From assembly GCF_051020955.1 (NCBI RefSeq), contig NC_135013.1, forward strand, positions 42,847,087 through 42,911,086: a stretch of DNA of 64,000 nt, read 5' to 3'. Shown here piece after piece: positions 21,083-33,590 of the stretch. The notes under the pieces are model-generated. The model was not told the DNA's origin, made no database searches, and was given only the letters and a program-made list of their open reading frames with translations. The number at the start of each line of letters is the position of its first letter. The first letter of the stretch is position 1. Source of the stretch: Megalopta genalis. Lineage: Eukaryota > Arthropoda > Insecta > Hymenoptera > Halictidae. The translations under genes and the position numbers were made by a program.

Positions 21083-22864
21083 ACATAGAGATCATTAGGC
21101 TCACATCTTCGATCTCTAGTTCAAACTAATTATTTAAATAAACCGAAACTCAAGTAAATTATCAATTGAACGCACATGTCGTCGTTAGCAAAAGGTAATA
21201 ATGACTCCTGTTTACTTACATGACGTCTTTTTCAGATAGCATCAGGAACCCAGCAAAAGCTGAAAAAGAGGAAACATTGGTGAAACAGTTAGTATTGTTA
21301 TACCATAGAGAAACCGTAAATGTTTTCTATTGATAATACGCTCAATGATATGTTTGTCTAACAAAAGAGTAGAGTGCAAACAATGATTATTAAAATTGTC
21401 ACAACTTTATTATTAGATCGTGTAAAACAATGAAAATATTTTTAAAAAATTGAGAACATCTATGTATTATTTTGTATTATTACGTATAAACGTCTATGAA
21501 TTAAAAGAATTTTGAAAACACCTACGTATTGTTTTCAACTCGATACATTATATAAAAAAAAAAGAAATTTCTATTTGTCGCGTGTTTGTTGCAAACGATG
21601 ATAATCATTCTTACTTTACATAAATATCCGCAGTCTATTTATTACTGTACATATATGTAGAATAGATTTTGAGATAGAAAGAATAAAAAAGAAGTCAAGT
21701 ACATTATATAGAGACTGTATAATTACAAAGAAAAATTAAAATTTAATTTTAAAAATTAGAATTAAATTAAAAAGAAAAACAAATTTATTATTTATTATGT
21801 TAGCTGGTCGTCGACCACTAGCTAGAGGGAGTCAAGTTCCCCACATGTCACCCCCTGGCTACGCACTTACTAAGAAATATAGCTTTACTCGCAAAAAATT
21901 AAAGTTAAATTTTGTACACGCATCGCCATCTAGCGAAGCAACTCGAAACAAATACGTGGAGTCTGAATTAATCATAGATTTTCCGAATCAATTTAGCGAA
22001 GTCTCAATTTACGAACAATTTTAATAAAATTATTTCCATTGAAAAATGTCACGTTTCGTAAAAAATTACAAATATGGAAACACATTCTTCAAATTGTTTT
22101 CAAAATTACCAATACGGTATGGTTGATACCTCGTTTGTGCTGACACCTCGTTTATGGTTTTGCGGAGGTTTGTATACATAAATAAATTGATTCCAAAATT
22201 GTAAACTCATACTTATAATTTAATTTAGCATTTAATATTTTTAATTCAAATATTTTTACGTTGAAATTATTAAATTAAAAATTAAATCATACTTGATTGT
22301 ACAATTGTGTTCATTCTTAGAATGTTATCAATTGATTATTCCCTAGTAAGGAATAATAAATGTTAAATTAATTTAATAATTTAAATAATATGAAAATTGT
22401 CGATAAAATAGAAAATATTATTACCTACACCTGTCACAGTTTATATCACATTGCGCCATCTGGACAATACGACGAGAACGATCATAAATTTGTAATCTAC
22501 CTTACCTACTGCTCGTACGACAAATTTAGGTGCAGATATGACTGTCGAGTTATAGGATAAATCAACTAAAATCTTATGAGACTTCGATTCGTCAGGAATC
22601 TGTAACACCGACAATTTCAAACACTACTGATTTCAACGACCTCTATGTTAAATACAAAGTAGATCTGCAAGATTCAAAATCTCGTATTGTATATTTCACG
22701 TCACATGATCCATTTTTTCATTAGATCAATCGTACAATAATTAAATAAATATTGTAATCGCAGATCACTATAATGTATAATTCAATTGTTAAATAAATTA
22801 TAATTGTTAAATGTGTAATTGTCTCCGTATAAATTATATATTTTATGAAAGTAAGTTAATTATA
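21083..22864. other. AT-rich non-genic stretch with one ATG-started frame
   Basis: The frame 21797-22024 (75 codons) starts at ATG and reads MLAGRRPLARGSQVPHMSPP then a lysine-rich part. No family is recognised, and the GC-rich start overlaps a palindrome-like CTGGTCGTCGACCACTAGC segment, so it may belong to an unrecognised mobile element. An isolated GACTGCGGAT-family end lies at 21617-21636. Confidence 0.35.
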
Positions 22865-23239
22865 CAGGTTTTACAGTCAAAATAAATCCTATTGTAGATG
22901 ATATTCACCTTTTTGCAAAACAAACAAACCATTTAGCAGGTCTTACTCACCTCATTGCAAATTAAAATTCCTATTAAATTAAAAAATTGAATGGCATTGT
23001 ATAAATAATAGTTGACGATGAATGAAGATGAATTATTTGTAATGAAGTTTATATTATTTTATAAATAAGTACATAAGTTCACATTAAATTTAAAAATTGA
23101 ATGAAAGATGACCAATTTTGACCTGCGAAATGGTTAATATGATTTGCAAAAAGATGGATATGATTTACAAAAGGTTTAATCTTAATTGTATGAAGATAAA
23201 TACGATCTGCAAAAGAATTAATTTTGAATGCAACACCTG
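22865..23239. mobile_element. 375-bp palindromic MITE (CAGGTKTTRCA ends), TA-flanked
   Basis: Left end CAGGTTTTACAGTCAAAATA and right end, reverse-complemented, CAGGTGTTGCATTCAAAATT are inverted copies, and similarity continues inward through a motif like CCTTTTGCAAATCATAT repeated several times. TA flanks both ends (22863-22864 and 23240-23241). A related element is at about 58629-59050. Non-coding. Confidence 0.8.
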
Positions 23240-23990
23240 TATACTGAATATTACATTCTTACGAATTCGTTGAATGATGAATCTTTAAAAAGAGATTAAT
23301 TATTAAATCTTCGCCCGAAAGAGCAACGTTTACACATTTCTACGCCACATAAATTTTTAAGCGACACTAGCAAATTACTTCGGACATCGTAACTCTTGTA
23401 ATATTAACGATACCTAAACAATGAATTCTAACGAATTAATAAATAACAAAAACGACTTCCCGACTGGAGGAGTCTCTCTTACGGCTTTCGCCTTTCCATT
23501 TCTAGTAGAACACTCCATCATAAGGATATATCCGATCAATTTCCCTTACGTCGAACTATATTACTGATTTCGATTTCTCGACACTTCAGTTCTTATGCTT
23601 TTTCATAAATGATAGACTGCTTTTTATGGTCTTCGCCGAGAACATTTATTTCAATAAGATAATATAAATTACTTTTTTAATTCTTCCATCATTTCAAATT
23701 TTGTAATTGTTCTGCAGTCGAATTTAATTTGTACTCGAAATGATATCAATGTAAATACATTTAATATACAATTTTTCATCTTGCAATGTTAATAACTTCA
23801 GTTTCAATTTAAAAGAATAATATTATTCTTCTAATCTTATGAACTGAACAATCAATCACAGTATACTATTCTTGAAAAATACTACTCACACAATATTATT
23901 CTTGAAAAGCATTATTGACACTACACACGATAATGTTAATGTCAGCGATAATGTTAATGTCTCTTCACTATACATTCTTTTTCATAAGTA
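23240..23990. other. AT-rich non-genic stretch
   Basis: I see no gene or defined element. Confidence 0.4.
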
Positions 23991-24187
23991 GGTTGCGAAT
24001 CTTTATGCAAATTGTATGCATCAGTTGCAAAAAAACAGCAGTCACTTCGTCGAAATGTTTTTTCACCACTCATAATTTTAACGAATTGGATTAATATTGG
24101 TATCAATATTCTCGACTTTTTAAAGTCTTTCTTTCGTTTCAAATGACACTGACTCGTTTCTCTCGTAAATGCATAAAATCCGCAGTC
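23991..24187 (+). mobile_element. GACTGCGGAT-family MITE, copy (197 bp)
   Basis: Left end GGTTGCGAATCTTTATGCAA and right end ATGCATAAAATCCGCAGTC are the two family termini. The interior frame on the minus strand (23954-24142) is chance. Confidence 0.75.
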
Positions 24188-24705
24188 TACTCGTAAAATA
24201 AATTTACATGCATTTATACAGTATGCTATAGTTTTATGACAGAGTAAATACGCTTCGTTTATTTGCCTCTACAATTGATACTTCTTTTATCGCTACGAAA
24301 TACGTTCTTTCATCGTGATATGAGCAAATAAATATTTGAATAAAAGCACAACATTTCTTCACATTCGTTTCATTTTGCCGGACCCCAGCATTTAAATCAA
24401 ATTTCGCGTAACCTTTGCTTTTTAATCAATGGTTTTACACCGCATCAATTGGCGACAAAAACACATATCATTGCAGTATCACTTTCAGGATTTCGATTTT
24501 CTTTTTAATAGATTCGAGTAGGTCTTATATGTCATCCTTGTCAGGGTTATGGCAACCTTTGTTTTGCAGTTTTTGCTAACGTCATTGCAATACACGATCA
24601 CAAGCGAACAATTCGACGATCTTCTTGTACAAATTATGAATTATTTTGTAACTTTAGAACTACAGAACTCGTAGCGTAAGTTATTTAAACTTTCTGAGTT
24701 ACGAG

Positions 24706-24894
24706 TAGGTCGTGGATTTCATGCATATATGATTAGAATGATGAGATCGAATACGAAACAATAGAAACATTTAATGAATTCAAAACAATTACTGTATTAT
24801 TTTCCATTTATTGGGACTATTTAAAAAAAGAAGCAAAGGTACATGTAGCTTTTGTAGCTTGCAATGACAATTTGTATTTTGTATCAGCATCGTC
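24706..24894 (-). mobile_element. GACTGCGGAT-family MITE, degraded copy
   Basis: It begins TAGGTCGTGGATTTCATGCA and ends near TTTGTATTTTGTATCAGCAT, matching the two family ends in reverse orientation with several changes. Confidence 0.5.
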
Positions 24895-24969
24895 ATAACT
24901 CGAATATTATTACAGACATCGATATGAAATAATAGACATTCTATGCATAAATATTGAAAGTTATATGTA

Positions 24970-25166
24970 GACCGCGGATTTTATGTATTTATAAGAAAAA
25001 TAAGTAGGTACAATCTAAAGTTGGAGAGCAATCTGAATGACTAAAGAATATCGATGTCCTGTTTTCATCTATTTAAAATGATTAAAGAAAGAATACGATG
25101 TACATCCATCTTTTACAACTCGAAATTGAGGCAGATAATTTTTATTTTGCATAAATATCCGCAGTC
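24970..25166 (-). mobile_element. GACTGCGGAT-family MITE, copy (197 bp)
   Basis: It starts GACCGCGGATTTTATGTATT and ends TTTTGCATAAATATCCGCAG followed by TC. The termini are inverted copies and the orientation is opposite to the copies at 16280 and 23991. Confidence 0.78.
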
Positions 25167-26220
25167 GCGTTATACGTAACGGATATAACACGTTACAACG
25201 CTCTCAATAAATTGTTATAAACAATAAATCCGAATTTAGAAATACCATGAAGGAGAAGCATGAAACACTTGACAATGTTTCCCGTAGCATCTGCAAGAGG
25301 TTTATTTAGCGCCACGAAAATTTCACCCTGTAGCATTGATAATTGGCCGAGTTGTAAAACGTGGCGATAATAAAATTTTATAACGTTGGAAGTTGTCAAT
25401 ACTTTAGCATGAAATTTCCAGGATGCTAAATGAACCTCTTGCGGATGCATGTGTCATCTCTTGCAACTGCATGACAAAATTCGTCGATCCGTGCATACCA
25501 TCCTTGAAGTTGTTTTTAAATTTGTAAATGAACGATATTGTTCATAAAAATTGTAATGGTGCTAGTGATAACTCGTTTCAGTAAATTTGTTTTTAACGAA
25601 GGAGACTTTTCGATTGTCAGATTGAAATGATTTACAACGAATATACTGTTTCCCTCACAATAACGAGAATTCATTAAGATGAAATAAATCTTTGTAAATC
25701 GGCAATGAATTTACGAAAACGCAAAACAGAAGATGTACATACATGTACAACACGTGTTCACGAATATTATATTTAGATGACGATTTGGACTTGTCTCGGT
25801 GCGTCAATTTACCCTTTGAACTCGAAAATCTTGTGAACGGTATTTTTACATTTTATTTCTCTTATATCTGAAATTGTAAGCTGAATTGTTGCAGATGATT
25901 CACCTTTTACTTTTCTTATTTATTAAAGTAACTTGATATTGTTAGGAAGTAAACTTGTTCAGTTTATTTGCCGAACATCAAACTCAACAAACTGTGCAGG
26001 AGTTTACCGTTGTCAATTTCTGTTTGCGCGCCGAGCTTCAAAGTTAAATCCCATGATGGCCTCTTCCCAGTACAGTACACAGTTCAGAATAAATTGTAGT
26101 ATGTTCTGTCTACATTACCGCGGTGACACGACGGTGGTGTCGCCGGTAAAAATGAACATGTTCATGAGGTTTGGTCGTCCAGATATTGTTTCGGGCACTG
26201 GGGACGTTACCTGACGTCGA
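25167..26220. other. Non-genic stretch with moderately conserved-looking composition
   Basis: Open frames at 25450-25193 (minus, ATG start, 85 codons) and 25933-26214 (plus, 93 codons, non-ATG start) have balanced composition but no recognised domain. The 25627-25735 segment is a dispersed repeat: it matches 51113-51222 (shared ATTTACARCGAATAYACTGT and GACGATAAATTTAC/CGGCAATGAATTTAC blocks). The rest could be conserved non-coding sequence. Confidence 0.35.
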
Positions 26221-27150
26221 AAACTTGGTAACCGACGATACTACATAGTTACATAGACTGTATAATTTCGTTTAGCCGATGTACGTTATAATTGCTTGCA
26301 TAGGTTTTTTTATCTCACCTTCTGCTAAGTTGAATTAACTGAAAATTAACATACGTTAATTATTCGATTCAAGACTTATTATCAAGTCTCGATAAGAAAT
26401 ATTGAGTAAGAATATTTGTATTTTTTGATAAATCCAATTATTTTCGTGGGTGAAAATGTTCCTTATTTATGCAAACTAATTAAAATATTGTTTTTGCGTG
26501 GTGGAAGTGCTCTACAATAGCGGTGAACCGTCGCTAGTCGCGCTTTTCATACGATTAATTGCATGCTTGATGACGTGAATAAATTCATGGTCAAACGTAA
26601 CAAAAAAGATATAACTTTAATAATCGATGATAATTAAACGATGATTCGTTATGTCTACATCTCAAGGACAAATGTATTCGTACAGTAGCAATGTAGCAAT
26701 AAAAAGAGCTGTTTTCTAGAGAGTGTCCCACAATTATCTCAATTGCCGGAAAATTTTAGTACACCATTTGTACAGTAACGGAAACAAAAAACATATCGTA
26801 TTTTAAATGGCAAAGATTCAGTAAATTATGCCTATCTTATTGCTATTGATGTCAACGAATTGAGAAGTCCTACAAAATTTTGCCATAAATGCATAGAATC
26901 CGCAATCTGTTTAACGCTAACATCAAATGCTATATCGTGCTTTCAAGGAAGATGATTGCAGATTAAAGAGATGTCAAATGTCGATACGTGAAGACGTGCC
27001 AAGTAGCTATGCGATAGTCAAATTGCTGATTACCAGAGGTGTACGAGATTCGAAAATATCGGGTCAGGTCAGGTCAGCTCGGGACGAGAATTTTTTTCGT
27101 CATCAGCTCGAGAACATAAATATATCTCATAACACATAAATATCAAGATT
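26221..27150. other. AT-rich non-genic stretch
   Basis: An isolated GACTGCGGAT-family end (ATGCATAGAATCCGCAATC) is at 26889-26907. A GGTCAGGTCAGGTCAG triplicate lies at 27062-27077. No gene seen. Confidence 0.4.
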
Positions 27151-27181
27151 CGCGAGATTTCGAGAACTCAATTTTTTGAGG

Positions 27182-27998
27182 TCAGAATTGTGCGGAATTT
27201 CATTTCAATTACTCAACGAATTATAATCACGAAGTAATTCAATTACAATATAAACCAACCAATTACATTCTAATTCGTAATTCAAATTTCCATTCAATTC
27301 AATTACATTATAATTAAATTACATTGTAATTAGTAATTCATATCTCCATTCGATTAAATTACAATGTCATTCGTAATTCAATAGAAGTATAATTATAAAA
27401 AACGAAGTAATTAAAAATTACAAATTGCGATGTAATTCAGTTTCATTAATTATGAACTATAACGTAATTGAATTAAAAAATAATAATAGGTAATAAGAGG
27501 TTGAAAAAACCATGTGATCGTTGAATTCATCTTGCCACGAGCTATATTAATGTGAAGTAAATAATATGCAATGCCAATTAAAAAAATTAAGGTGACCCCA
27601 AATATTTTATTATTAGCAAACAAGGAACTGATAAACATGTGTTAGAAACATTTTTTTGTTCTATTAATAGAAGTGTGTAAGAAATGTGGGCAAATGGTAA
27701 GGAAATACCCTATATACAGTTACGCTCACAAATAACAAACTACAAATTATATTAATATTCCACTTGCAAATAATAATTAAATTTTTTATTTAACTAAGAT
27801 ATCATTTAATTAAAAAACATAAAGATGTGTTTCACTTCTGCAAAGTTCTGGACTGTAATTCAAAGAACTGTACTTCAATTACATTGCATTTCAATTACAG
27901 TCGTGTTTATATATATAGAATTATGAATTGAATTAACTGAACTGTTTGAATTATGTAATCGAGTTACGATGTAATTGAATTAGCACAATTTTGTTCGA
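27182..27998. mobile_element. Inverted element built from AATTACATTGTAATT motifs
   Basis: The outer portions are inverted copies. The left end has GAATTGTGCGGAATTTCATT followed by TCAATTAC; the right end, reverse-complemented, has AAATTGTGCTAATTCAATTA then CATCGTAA. Inside the left part (27220-27470) the motif AATTACATTGTAATT with TTCGTAATTCA recurs about six times. The central portion is plain AT-rich DNA. Boundaries are approximate and no target duplication was found. Confidence 0.5.
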
Positions 27999-28314
27999 GA
28001 TAATTTTTATAGAATATGAGCATCATTAAGTAGTTCCTTAGTTGATAAGTTGCATTAGTCCCGTTTCTTAGTACAGTAATTTTTCCCGGATATGCCAAAT
28101 TTCGGGTTGCTGTGAATTTCCCTGTGCTAGTCCTACGCCTATATAATTTATTTCTACGTCGATGTTAAAGGTAGACGGAGTCGGTTAAGCGTGTGATGCG
28201 GCACGCGACGCGAATTCCCGGAAGACAACACAAAATGGTATGTTTGGGTGTGAATCAGGTAAGAAAAACTGCAGAGCTACAAGGTTATATTGGTAGGTAC
28301 TACATATGTGACCG

Positions 28315-28422
28315 TCGAATCGTGGCATGTGGTCTCCGAATTGCCTTCGAATCGTAACATGTGACCTCCGAACTGCCTTCGAATCATGGCATATGGCCTC
28401 CAAATTGCCTTCGAATCGTGGC
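28315..28422. repeat. 32-bp minisatellite, about 3.4 copies
   Basis: The unit TCGAATCGTGGCATGTGG with TCTCCGAATTGCCT repeats head to tail without spacers, with 2-4 substitutions between copies. The open frame over it on the minus strand is a by-product. Confidence 0.92.
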
Positions 28423-29014
28423 AGAAAATAAAAAATAAAAAAGTGAAGTCATCGTTTCTATTCTAGCATTTCTATGTATTCAAATTAATGTACGCCGGCA
28501 TGCTGGCCGTTGCCTTTTTTGCCGACTGCCCCGAGTTTCTATAAAAACGAATCGTGAGATCCGAAGAATCACGACTTAATATTCTCAGATTTGCCGGTTT
28601 CAATTCCGACCTCCGAAAATTTCTGAGAGAAATTACTGTATTGTGAAAATTGAACATTTCAGTAAAACATCATACTACATTGTGTACTACTTGTGTAATA
28701 CTGTATTATGTAAAGAAAATAAGCTGATGGAATAGAGTAATTACGATAACATAACTTAAAGGAAAAACTACATTTGACAATCGGCAAACGATAGTTATTA
28801 TTGCACTTGAACTGTGATATCTCTTTCTTGTAAAAAAGTGAATTACGTCACATGGCAATTAAAGCAAAAGCAATCTCAACTCATTTTGAAAGTGTAACAA
28901 GATAAGTAGTGAACACATTACAATAAACACAATACATTATGACATCAAGTATTTTATTCATTAGGATAATATTAAAGAAAACTCATTCGTAGCTGGATAC
29001 CTTATCGCTTTCTA
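28423..29014. other. AT-rich non-genic stretch before the mariner element
   Basis: No gene or RNA recognised. Confidence 0.4.
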
Positions 29015-29595
29015 TTGGGTTGGCAACTAAGTAATTGCCGATTTGTTCAATGAAATAAAAAATTCTTTTTACTTGGAATGAAGTTTAATCTGTAATGTAT
29101 TTTCCATTTTGTTCGATGACCTTTTGCCATCTCTCTGACAACTTGAAAATTCCACGCTCGTAGAAAGTCTGATCCTTTTCGGCCAAAAACTGAGTTAAGT
29201 GAGATTTTACAGCGTCATCATCGTTAAAAGTTTTACCAAGAAGGGAGTTGTCCAGGGATCGAAATAAGTGGTAATCCGATGGCGCGAGATCAGGGCTATA
29301 TGGTGGGTGTAACATCAATACCCAACCAATATCCATGAATTTTTGCCGAGTGGACAAAGACGTGTGCGGCCTAGCATTGTCCTGCTGGAAAATGACACCT
29401 TTACGATTGACCAATTCTGGTCGGTTTTCCTTGACCGCTGCATTCAATTTGTCCAGTTGCTAACATTCACGGATAATAAAAAATAACATAATAATAATAA
29501 TAATAATTTTATAATATAACATGTACGGATATCATAAAAATGGGAGTGAGAGACATCTATAACTGAAATCGGCAATTACTTAGTTGCCAACCCAA
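29015..29595 (-). mobile_element. Internally deleted mariner transposon (581 bp)
   Basis: The terminal inverted repeats are identical over 30 bp: TTGGGTTGGCAACTAAGTAA then TTGCCGATTT at the left, the exact complement at the right. TA flanks both ends (29013-29014 and 29596-29597). Intact mariners are about 1.3 kb; here about 700 bp of the middle and the transposase N-terminal half are missing. The loss probably lies near 29461-29515, where an (ATA)n tract sits. Perfect ends indicate fairly recent mobilisation by a transposase supplied elsewhere. Confidence 0.97.
29085..29459 (-). pseudogene. mariner transposase, C-terminal fragment
   Basis: The last 120 or so residues of a mariner transposase are in one open frame ending with TAA or similar just inside the left TIR. 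It contains VIFQQDNARPH, with the second catalytic Asp, and 34 residues later the third Asp in SPDLAPSDYHLF, i.e. the DD34D signature of mariner. It ends in ERWQKVIEQNGKYITD. Reading starts QLDKLNAAVKENRPEL; immediately upstream is an in-frame TAG and then unrelated sequence, so the DNA-binding domain and the first catalytic Asp are absent. The surviving part has no internal stop. It cannot encode an active enzyme. Confidence 0.96.
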
Positions 29596-29772
29596 TACAT
29601 TCGCAGTGCTTTTTAATGCTTGATCAAATGTACAATGAATTAGAAGAATAGATTCCAGTACATCCAGCATTTCCTTTTTAGGTACAGAATCAGGAATTTA
29701 CTTAATGCGTTTACTTAGTAGGGAACGGTTTAGTCGAATGTAACAATGGTGTAAATCAGCCTCGATGAGTAT

Positions 29773-29952
29773 AGTATGTGCTTACTCCAAGCTTCGCACT
29801 ACGTACAACAGTGCAATATTCAATGCGATATAAAACTACCACTTCAACGTTTTAAAATACTATTTTAATATTTCAATTTTCTGAGTATTGATCACTGTTG
29901 GATACTGCAGAGTACGCAGTGCGAAGCCTGGAGTCAGAGCGTGGCACATACT
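29773..29952. repeat. Inverted repeat with arms of about 40 bp
   Basis: Left arm (29773-29816) AGTATGTGCTTACTCCAAGC then TTCGCACTACGTAC, right arm (29887-29952) the inverse with one 7-8 base insertion. The loop is about 70 bases. This is probably a foldback or MITE remnant; no target duplication is evident. Confidence 0.65.
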
Positions 29953-31650
29953 GAGGACGTGAATAGAGGTACGATTTGTCTGATGCAGTTAGCTGTAGTC
30001 GCCAATAGTTTTCTCGTATAGACTTTTGCAACTCAGCTATTTTTGAGATCTTTATCGAATATACAGGGTGTCTATCGATAAGTGCCGAGCCAGACTTCAT
30101 AAAAAAAAAACAGAATGTATTTTCAATGGCTTTTTACATAGAATATGTTAATGTCCGACAACATTTTTTTATTAAATTTTTCAAGATCATTTAATGTTAT
30201 TTTAATATTTTTTGACGGAATATTGTATTTTTGTACAGCACGAAAATAGAGCATTCGATTGAAAAGAATTAAAATAACCTTTAAATGACACTTTATCTGC
30301 CGGCAGTTTTTTAATAGTTCTTTTAAAATCAAAGATCAATAGTTAATTTAACATTTTTTAACATTTAATTTGTTGAAAAATTGTTCGAAAACTACAATTA
30401 TTTCATCTCTAATCTGTCAAGTTATTTAAATTAATACAATTGTTACAAATTCTTTTGAAGTTATTATTTAAAAGAAAATTATCAAGCTTCTTTTAGACAT
30501 AGTTTAGTAACTAAAAAGCCTATTAATAGACCCTCAATAACGCGTTAACGAATGTATAACACATCGTAACTCATAAGCAGGAATTATTAATATTTCTATT
30601 ACGATAAAAAAAGAAACATACGAAAATGAAGTTCATTCAGATCGACAGTTACAAAGCTGAACTCCAACTACGGCGCAGCTTATTATAATAATGGAATGCT
30701 AATACAAACTTTTGACTTTAGATTGCTTCAGTTCGTCGATGATAATATTCAACAAGTTTTAATATTTTTTCAAACCTCCAGTTTGAGTTGGCGCTTTTTA
30801 TAAAATTTCATACGATGAATACGAATTACAAAAGCTTCACATGTAAAAAATCTGTTTAATTAGACACTAGTGCTTCTGCCAATAATAAGGCAATTAGCTT
30901 TCGCATACAATTAATTTACGGACTGAAATAAACAAATAAAATATTATTTTGTATTATCTGTGTATATATCCCTAATATAGTATGAAATTGTATCATTTTC
31001 TTCAGAAAAGTATGTACGATATTCTATTAAAGCATAAATATTTAAAAAATCAAAAATTTGTATTCTGCTTATGTTTCTTTGTTATTCGTTGAAATAAGAG
31101 CGTAGTAAATGCGTGATATTCTTTCGATAATATTTTTTTGAGATTTATATTGCAATCATGGAAACAATGTGAAATTGTTAATAAACATTACACGCTAAAA
31201 CTTCCTATTTTTTTAGAATAAGATATGAACAAGAGAACATTAAAAGATTCGTACTTATCACAGCAAAGTGAATTAAAAGACTTCTACTAAATTACAGATA
31301 TTCAGTTTCTTTTTATCATATCATCAACAGTCTCCCTATTAAATAAGTAAAACATCATTTTACTTGTTAACAATGTTCGTTTATATTTTGTAAAATAAGT
31401 CAGACCCATGCAATTGAAATTTTAACTACTGTCATTTTAAAATAACTCAAAAATGGATTTCTAGAATCAAATGAACACCGATATTCCATTATTAACTGAA
31501 ACACAAATAAGATTCAAAGCTGTGATGCAACAGTTAATTAATTGTTTGAAAGAAAACAAATAAGATTACGATGTCGAAGATTCAACTATTACATTAATAT
31601 AGAATGTAACCATATTTATGAGATTAATGTTTAAAATTTTTTGACATCAA
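29953..31650. other. AT-rich non-genic stretch
   Basis: TACAGGGTGTCTATCG at 30061-30076 resembles one end of the widespread TACAGGGTG insect MITEs, but no partner end was found. Otherwise nothing is identified; short frames here are AT-rich chance frames. Confidence 0.4.
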
Positions 31651-31888
31651 CCCGTAACTGATATAATGATCTTCATAATAATAACTGGTATATTGAAATC
31701 ATGGTGGACCCAAAATAGAAAGCGCAAAAGAATACGTTAATTTAACTATAGATTAACCACCCATCGTATTTCCCTTTTAACACGTGCGTAAAATAATCGA
31801 AACATGGAAAATTAAACTTTTACTAAAAAATAAGAAAAGAAATATAATGTTGGAGTCATTTTCATGATTCCAGCATACGAATTAAGGA
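31651..31888. mobile_element. Probable piggyBac-type MITE (238 bp)
   Basis: Left end CCCGTAACTGATA is preceded by TCAA; the right end is followed by TTAA (31889-31892). The right half (AAAATAATCGAAACATGGAA then AATTAAACTT) is clearly homologous to the MITE at 11474-11627. It carries extra internal sequence and its right TIR is eroded. Confidence 0.6.
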
Positions 31889-31892
31889 TTAA

Positions 31893-32741
31893 ATACGTAT
31901 AATTGAGTTTCCTTCGCTCAGATTTTCAGATGAAATACTCCAAAGACTTGCAAGCTTTACAGCTATCTTCATCATCAATCAAATACGGCAGCTGCATTAT
32001 CGCTGGGTCATTTCACCTCTGAATAAACTAGTTCCATTGCTTCCATAACTTTGAAATGTTTCTTCCGATAGCGCGCTATTTCCCGAAAATATCAACTTCA
32101 ATATGCTACATGACATTTTTGAAAACTTCAAACCACACCGCAATTATTTGATCAATACTTTACTGTCTGGAAGCCTGATAGAGAAAGCTTTGTAATAGCT
32201 AATAGATACTAATAAGCTCGATAATAATAAAACAATAATGTTTAAAATCATAATTTCAAAGGAACTTCTTACATTATATTAATTGGAATAATATGATAGA
32301 TTTATGGATAAAACTGTTATAGTTTTACGAATTATCTTTTAAGAAATTCTAACTGGTGATTTTCTATTTTGAGACAACTATTATAACACTGTTGTTAAAT
32401 AAAGTATCAAGTGTTTTTTCGTAAAACAATTGTATATTAAACTATAATCCACTGACTATGTTTAACAAATGTTCTTCTTCTTTTGTATTATAATTATTAC
32501 TAATATTTATTTAATCTAGAGATTATCGATCGATGAGTCGAAATCTGCGCGTTATAAAATAAGTATAAGTAATTGTAAATATACAATTATGAATATTTTA
32601 TAAAGGAAACATTTAATTTATATTATACAGAAAAATAAAGAAACAAAAATATTTATCAAAGCATTGCATATTATTGAATTTGTTATTTAGGATAGTCAGT
32701 AATATTCCAAATGGATAATAAAAGTTAAATGTATACAATAA
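31893..32741. other. AT-rich non-genic stretch
   Basis: No gene, RNA or mobile element recognised. Confidence 0.4.
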
Positions 32742-32957
32742 TTATCGTTCTCGACGTTATAAACAATGTATCAAAAAATTATCAGTTTCAACGTTATACA
32801 CAATATATTAAAAAATGATTATTTTCAACATTATACACAATGTATTTAAAAAGCTATCATTTTCAACATTATGTACAATGTAGCAAAAAAAATAACATTT
32901 TCGAAGTTATAAACAATAACACACACAAAATTTACATGTTCAAGGTTGCACACAATT
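32742..32957. repeat. Tandem repeat, about 42-bp unit, five copies
   Basis: Units follow the pattern TTATCATTTTCAACRTTATA then CACAATGTATYAAAAAA; the copies diverge toward the 3' side. Confidence 0.82.
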
Positions 32958-33230
32958 TTTGTTTTTGGTTGCAATTACGTATTAGTGTCGACTCTGTGAC
33001 AATTCACTGACCACAGTGACGTTAGACTGACATTTCTCAATCGAAGACAAATAGTAAGATAACCCGACGTTATAATACGTGTCAATAAAGCATGAAGGCG
33101 ACAGATAATCCTTTGTTTCACTGCTGTGTTAGGACATCAGAAATTGGTAATTCCTGACCTCGTTGAACATATCCGAAAACTACCTCAAACCTGAGAAAAG
33201 CTACTTAAGAGGATATTCTGATTTCCAGTC
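32958..33230. other. Short non-genic stretch
   Basis: Nothing recognised. Confidence 0.4.
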
Positions 33231-33590
33231 TTCAAAGAATCAAATCATTTTTGCATTTTCTTAAATTACAAGTATTCTAGAAAATGTGTGCAAAATGATT
33301 TTTCTGAATTGATAAAAATAACGAAGTTACAAGTGTTTGAAATACGTACACTGGTTTCGAATTCTCAAAAAATCAACTTTCGTAAATACATACATATGTA
33401 CTCCAGAACATTTGTGCATCTAACGATTTGTTTGAATTCGTAAAAGTAACGAATAAATATTAGTAATATGTATACCGGTTTTGGACTTTCAAAAATTAAC
33501 TTCTTGCATTTTGTTTAAGTGCAAGTGTTCTGGAACATGCGTGCAAAATGATTTGTGGGAATTAAAAAAAGAAAGAACATAAATATATAC
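33231..33590. repeat. Tandem repeat, 125-134 bp unit, about 2.8 copies
   Basis: Three consecutive copies start at about 33231, 33365 and 33489. Each carries TCAAA(R)AATYAA, a CTGGAACATGYGTGCAAAA-type block (CTAGAAAATGTGTGCAAAA in the first), GATTTGTTTGAATT and a YGGTTTYGGAYT end. Substantial divergence points to an old duplication. Confidence 0.78.

Noticed and set aside
21226..21290. Possible small exon between CTTTTTCAG and AACAGTTAGT
   Set aside because: The acceptor-like site is plausible, but the 50-base candidate has no recognised peptide and no partner exon; too weak to list.
28315..28422. CRISPR-like regular repeats
   Set aside because: The 32-bp units are contiguous without unique spacers, and the context is eukaryotic. 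It is a minisatellite.
30061..30076. TACAGGGTGTC MITE end
   Set aside because: No inverted partner within several kb, so not called as an element.
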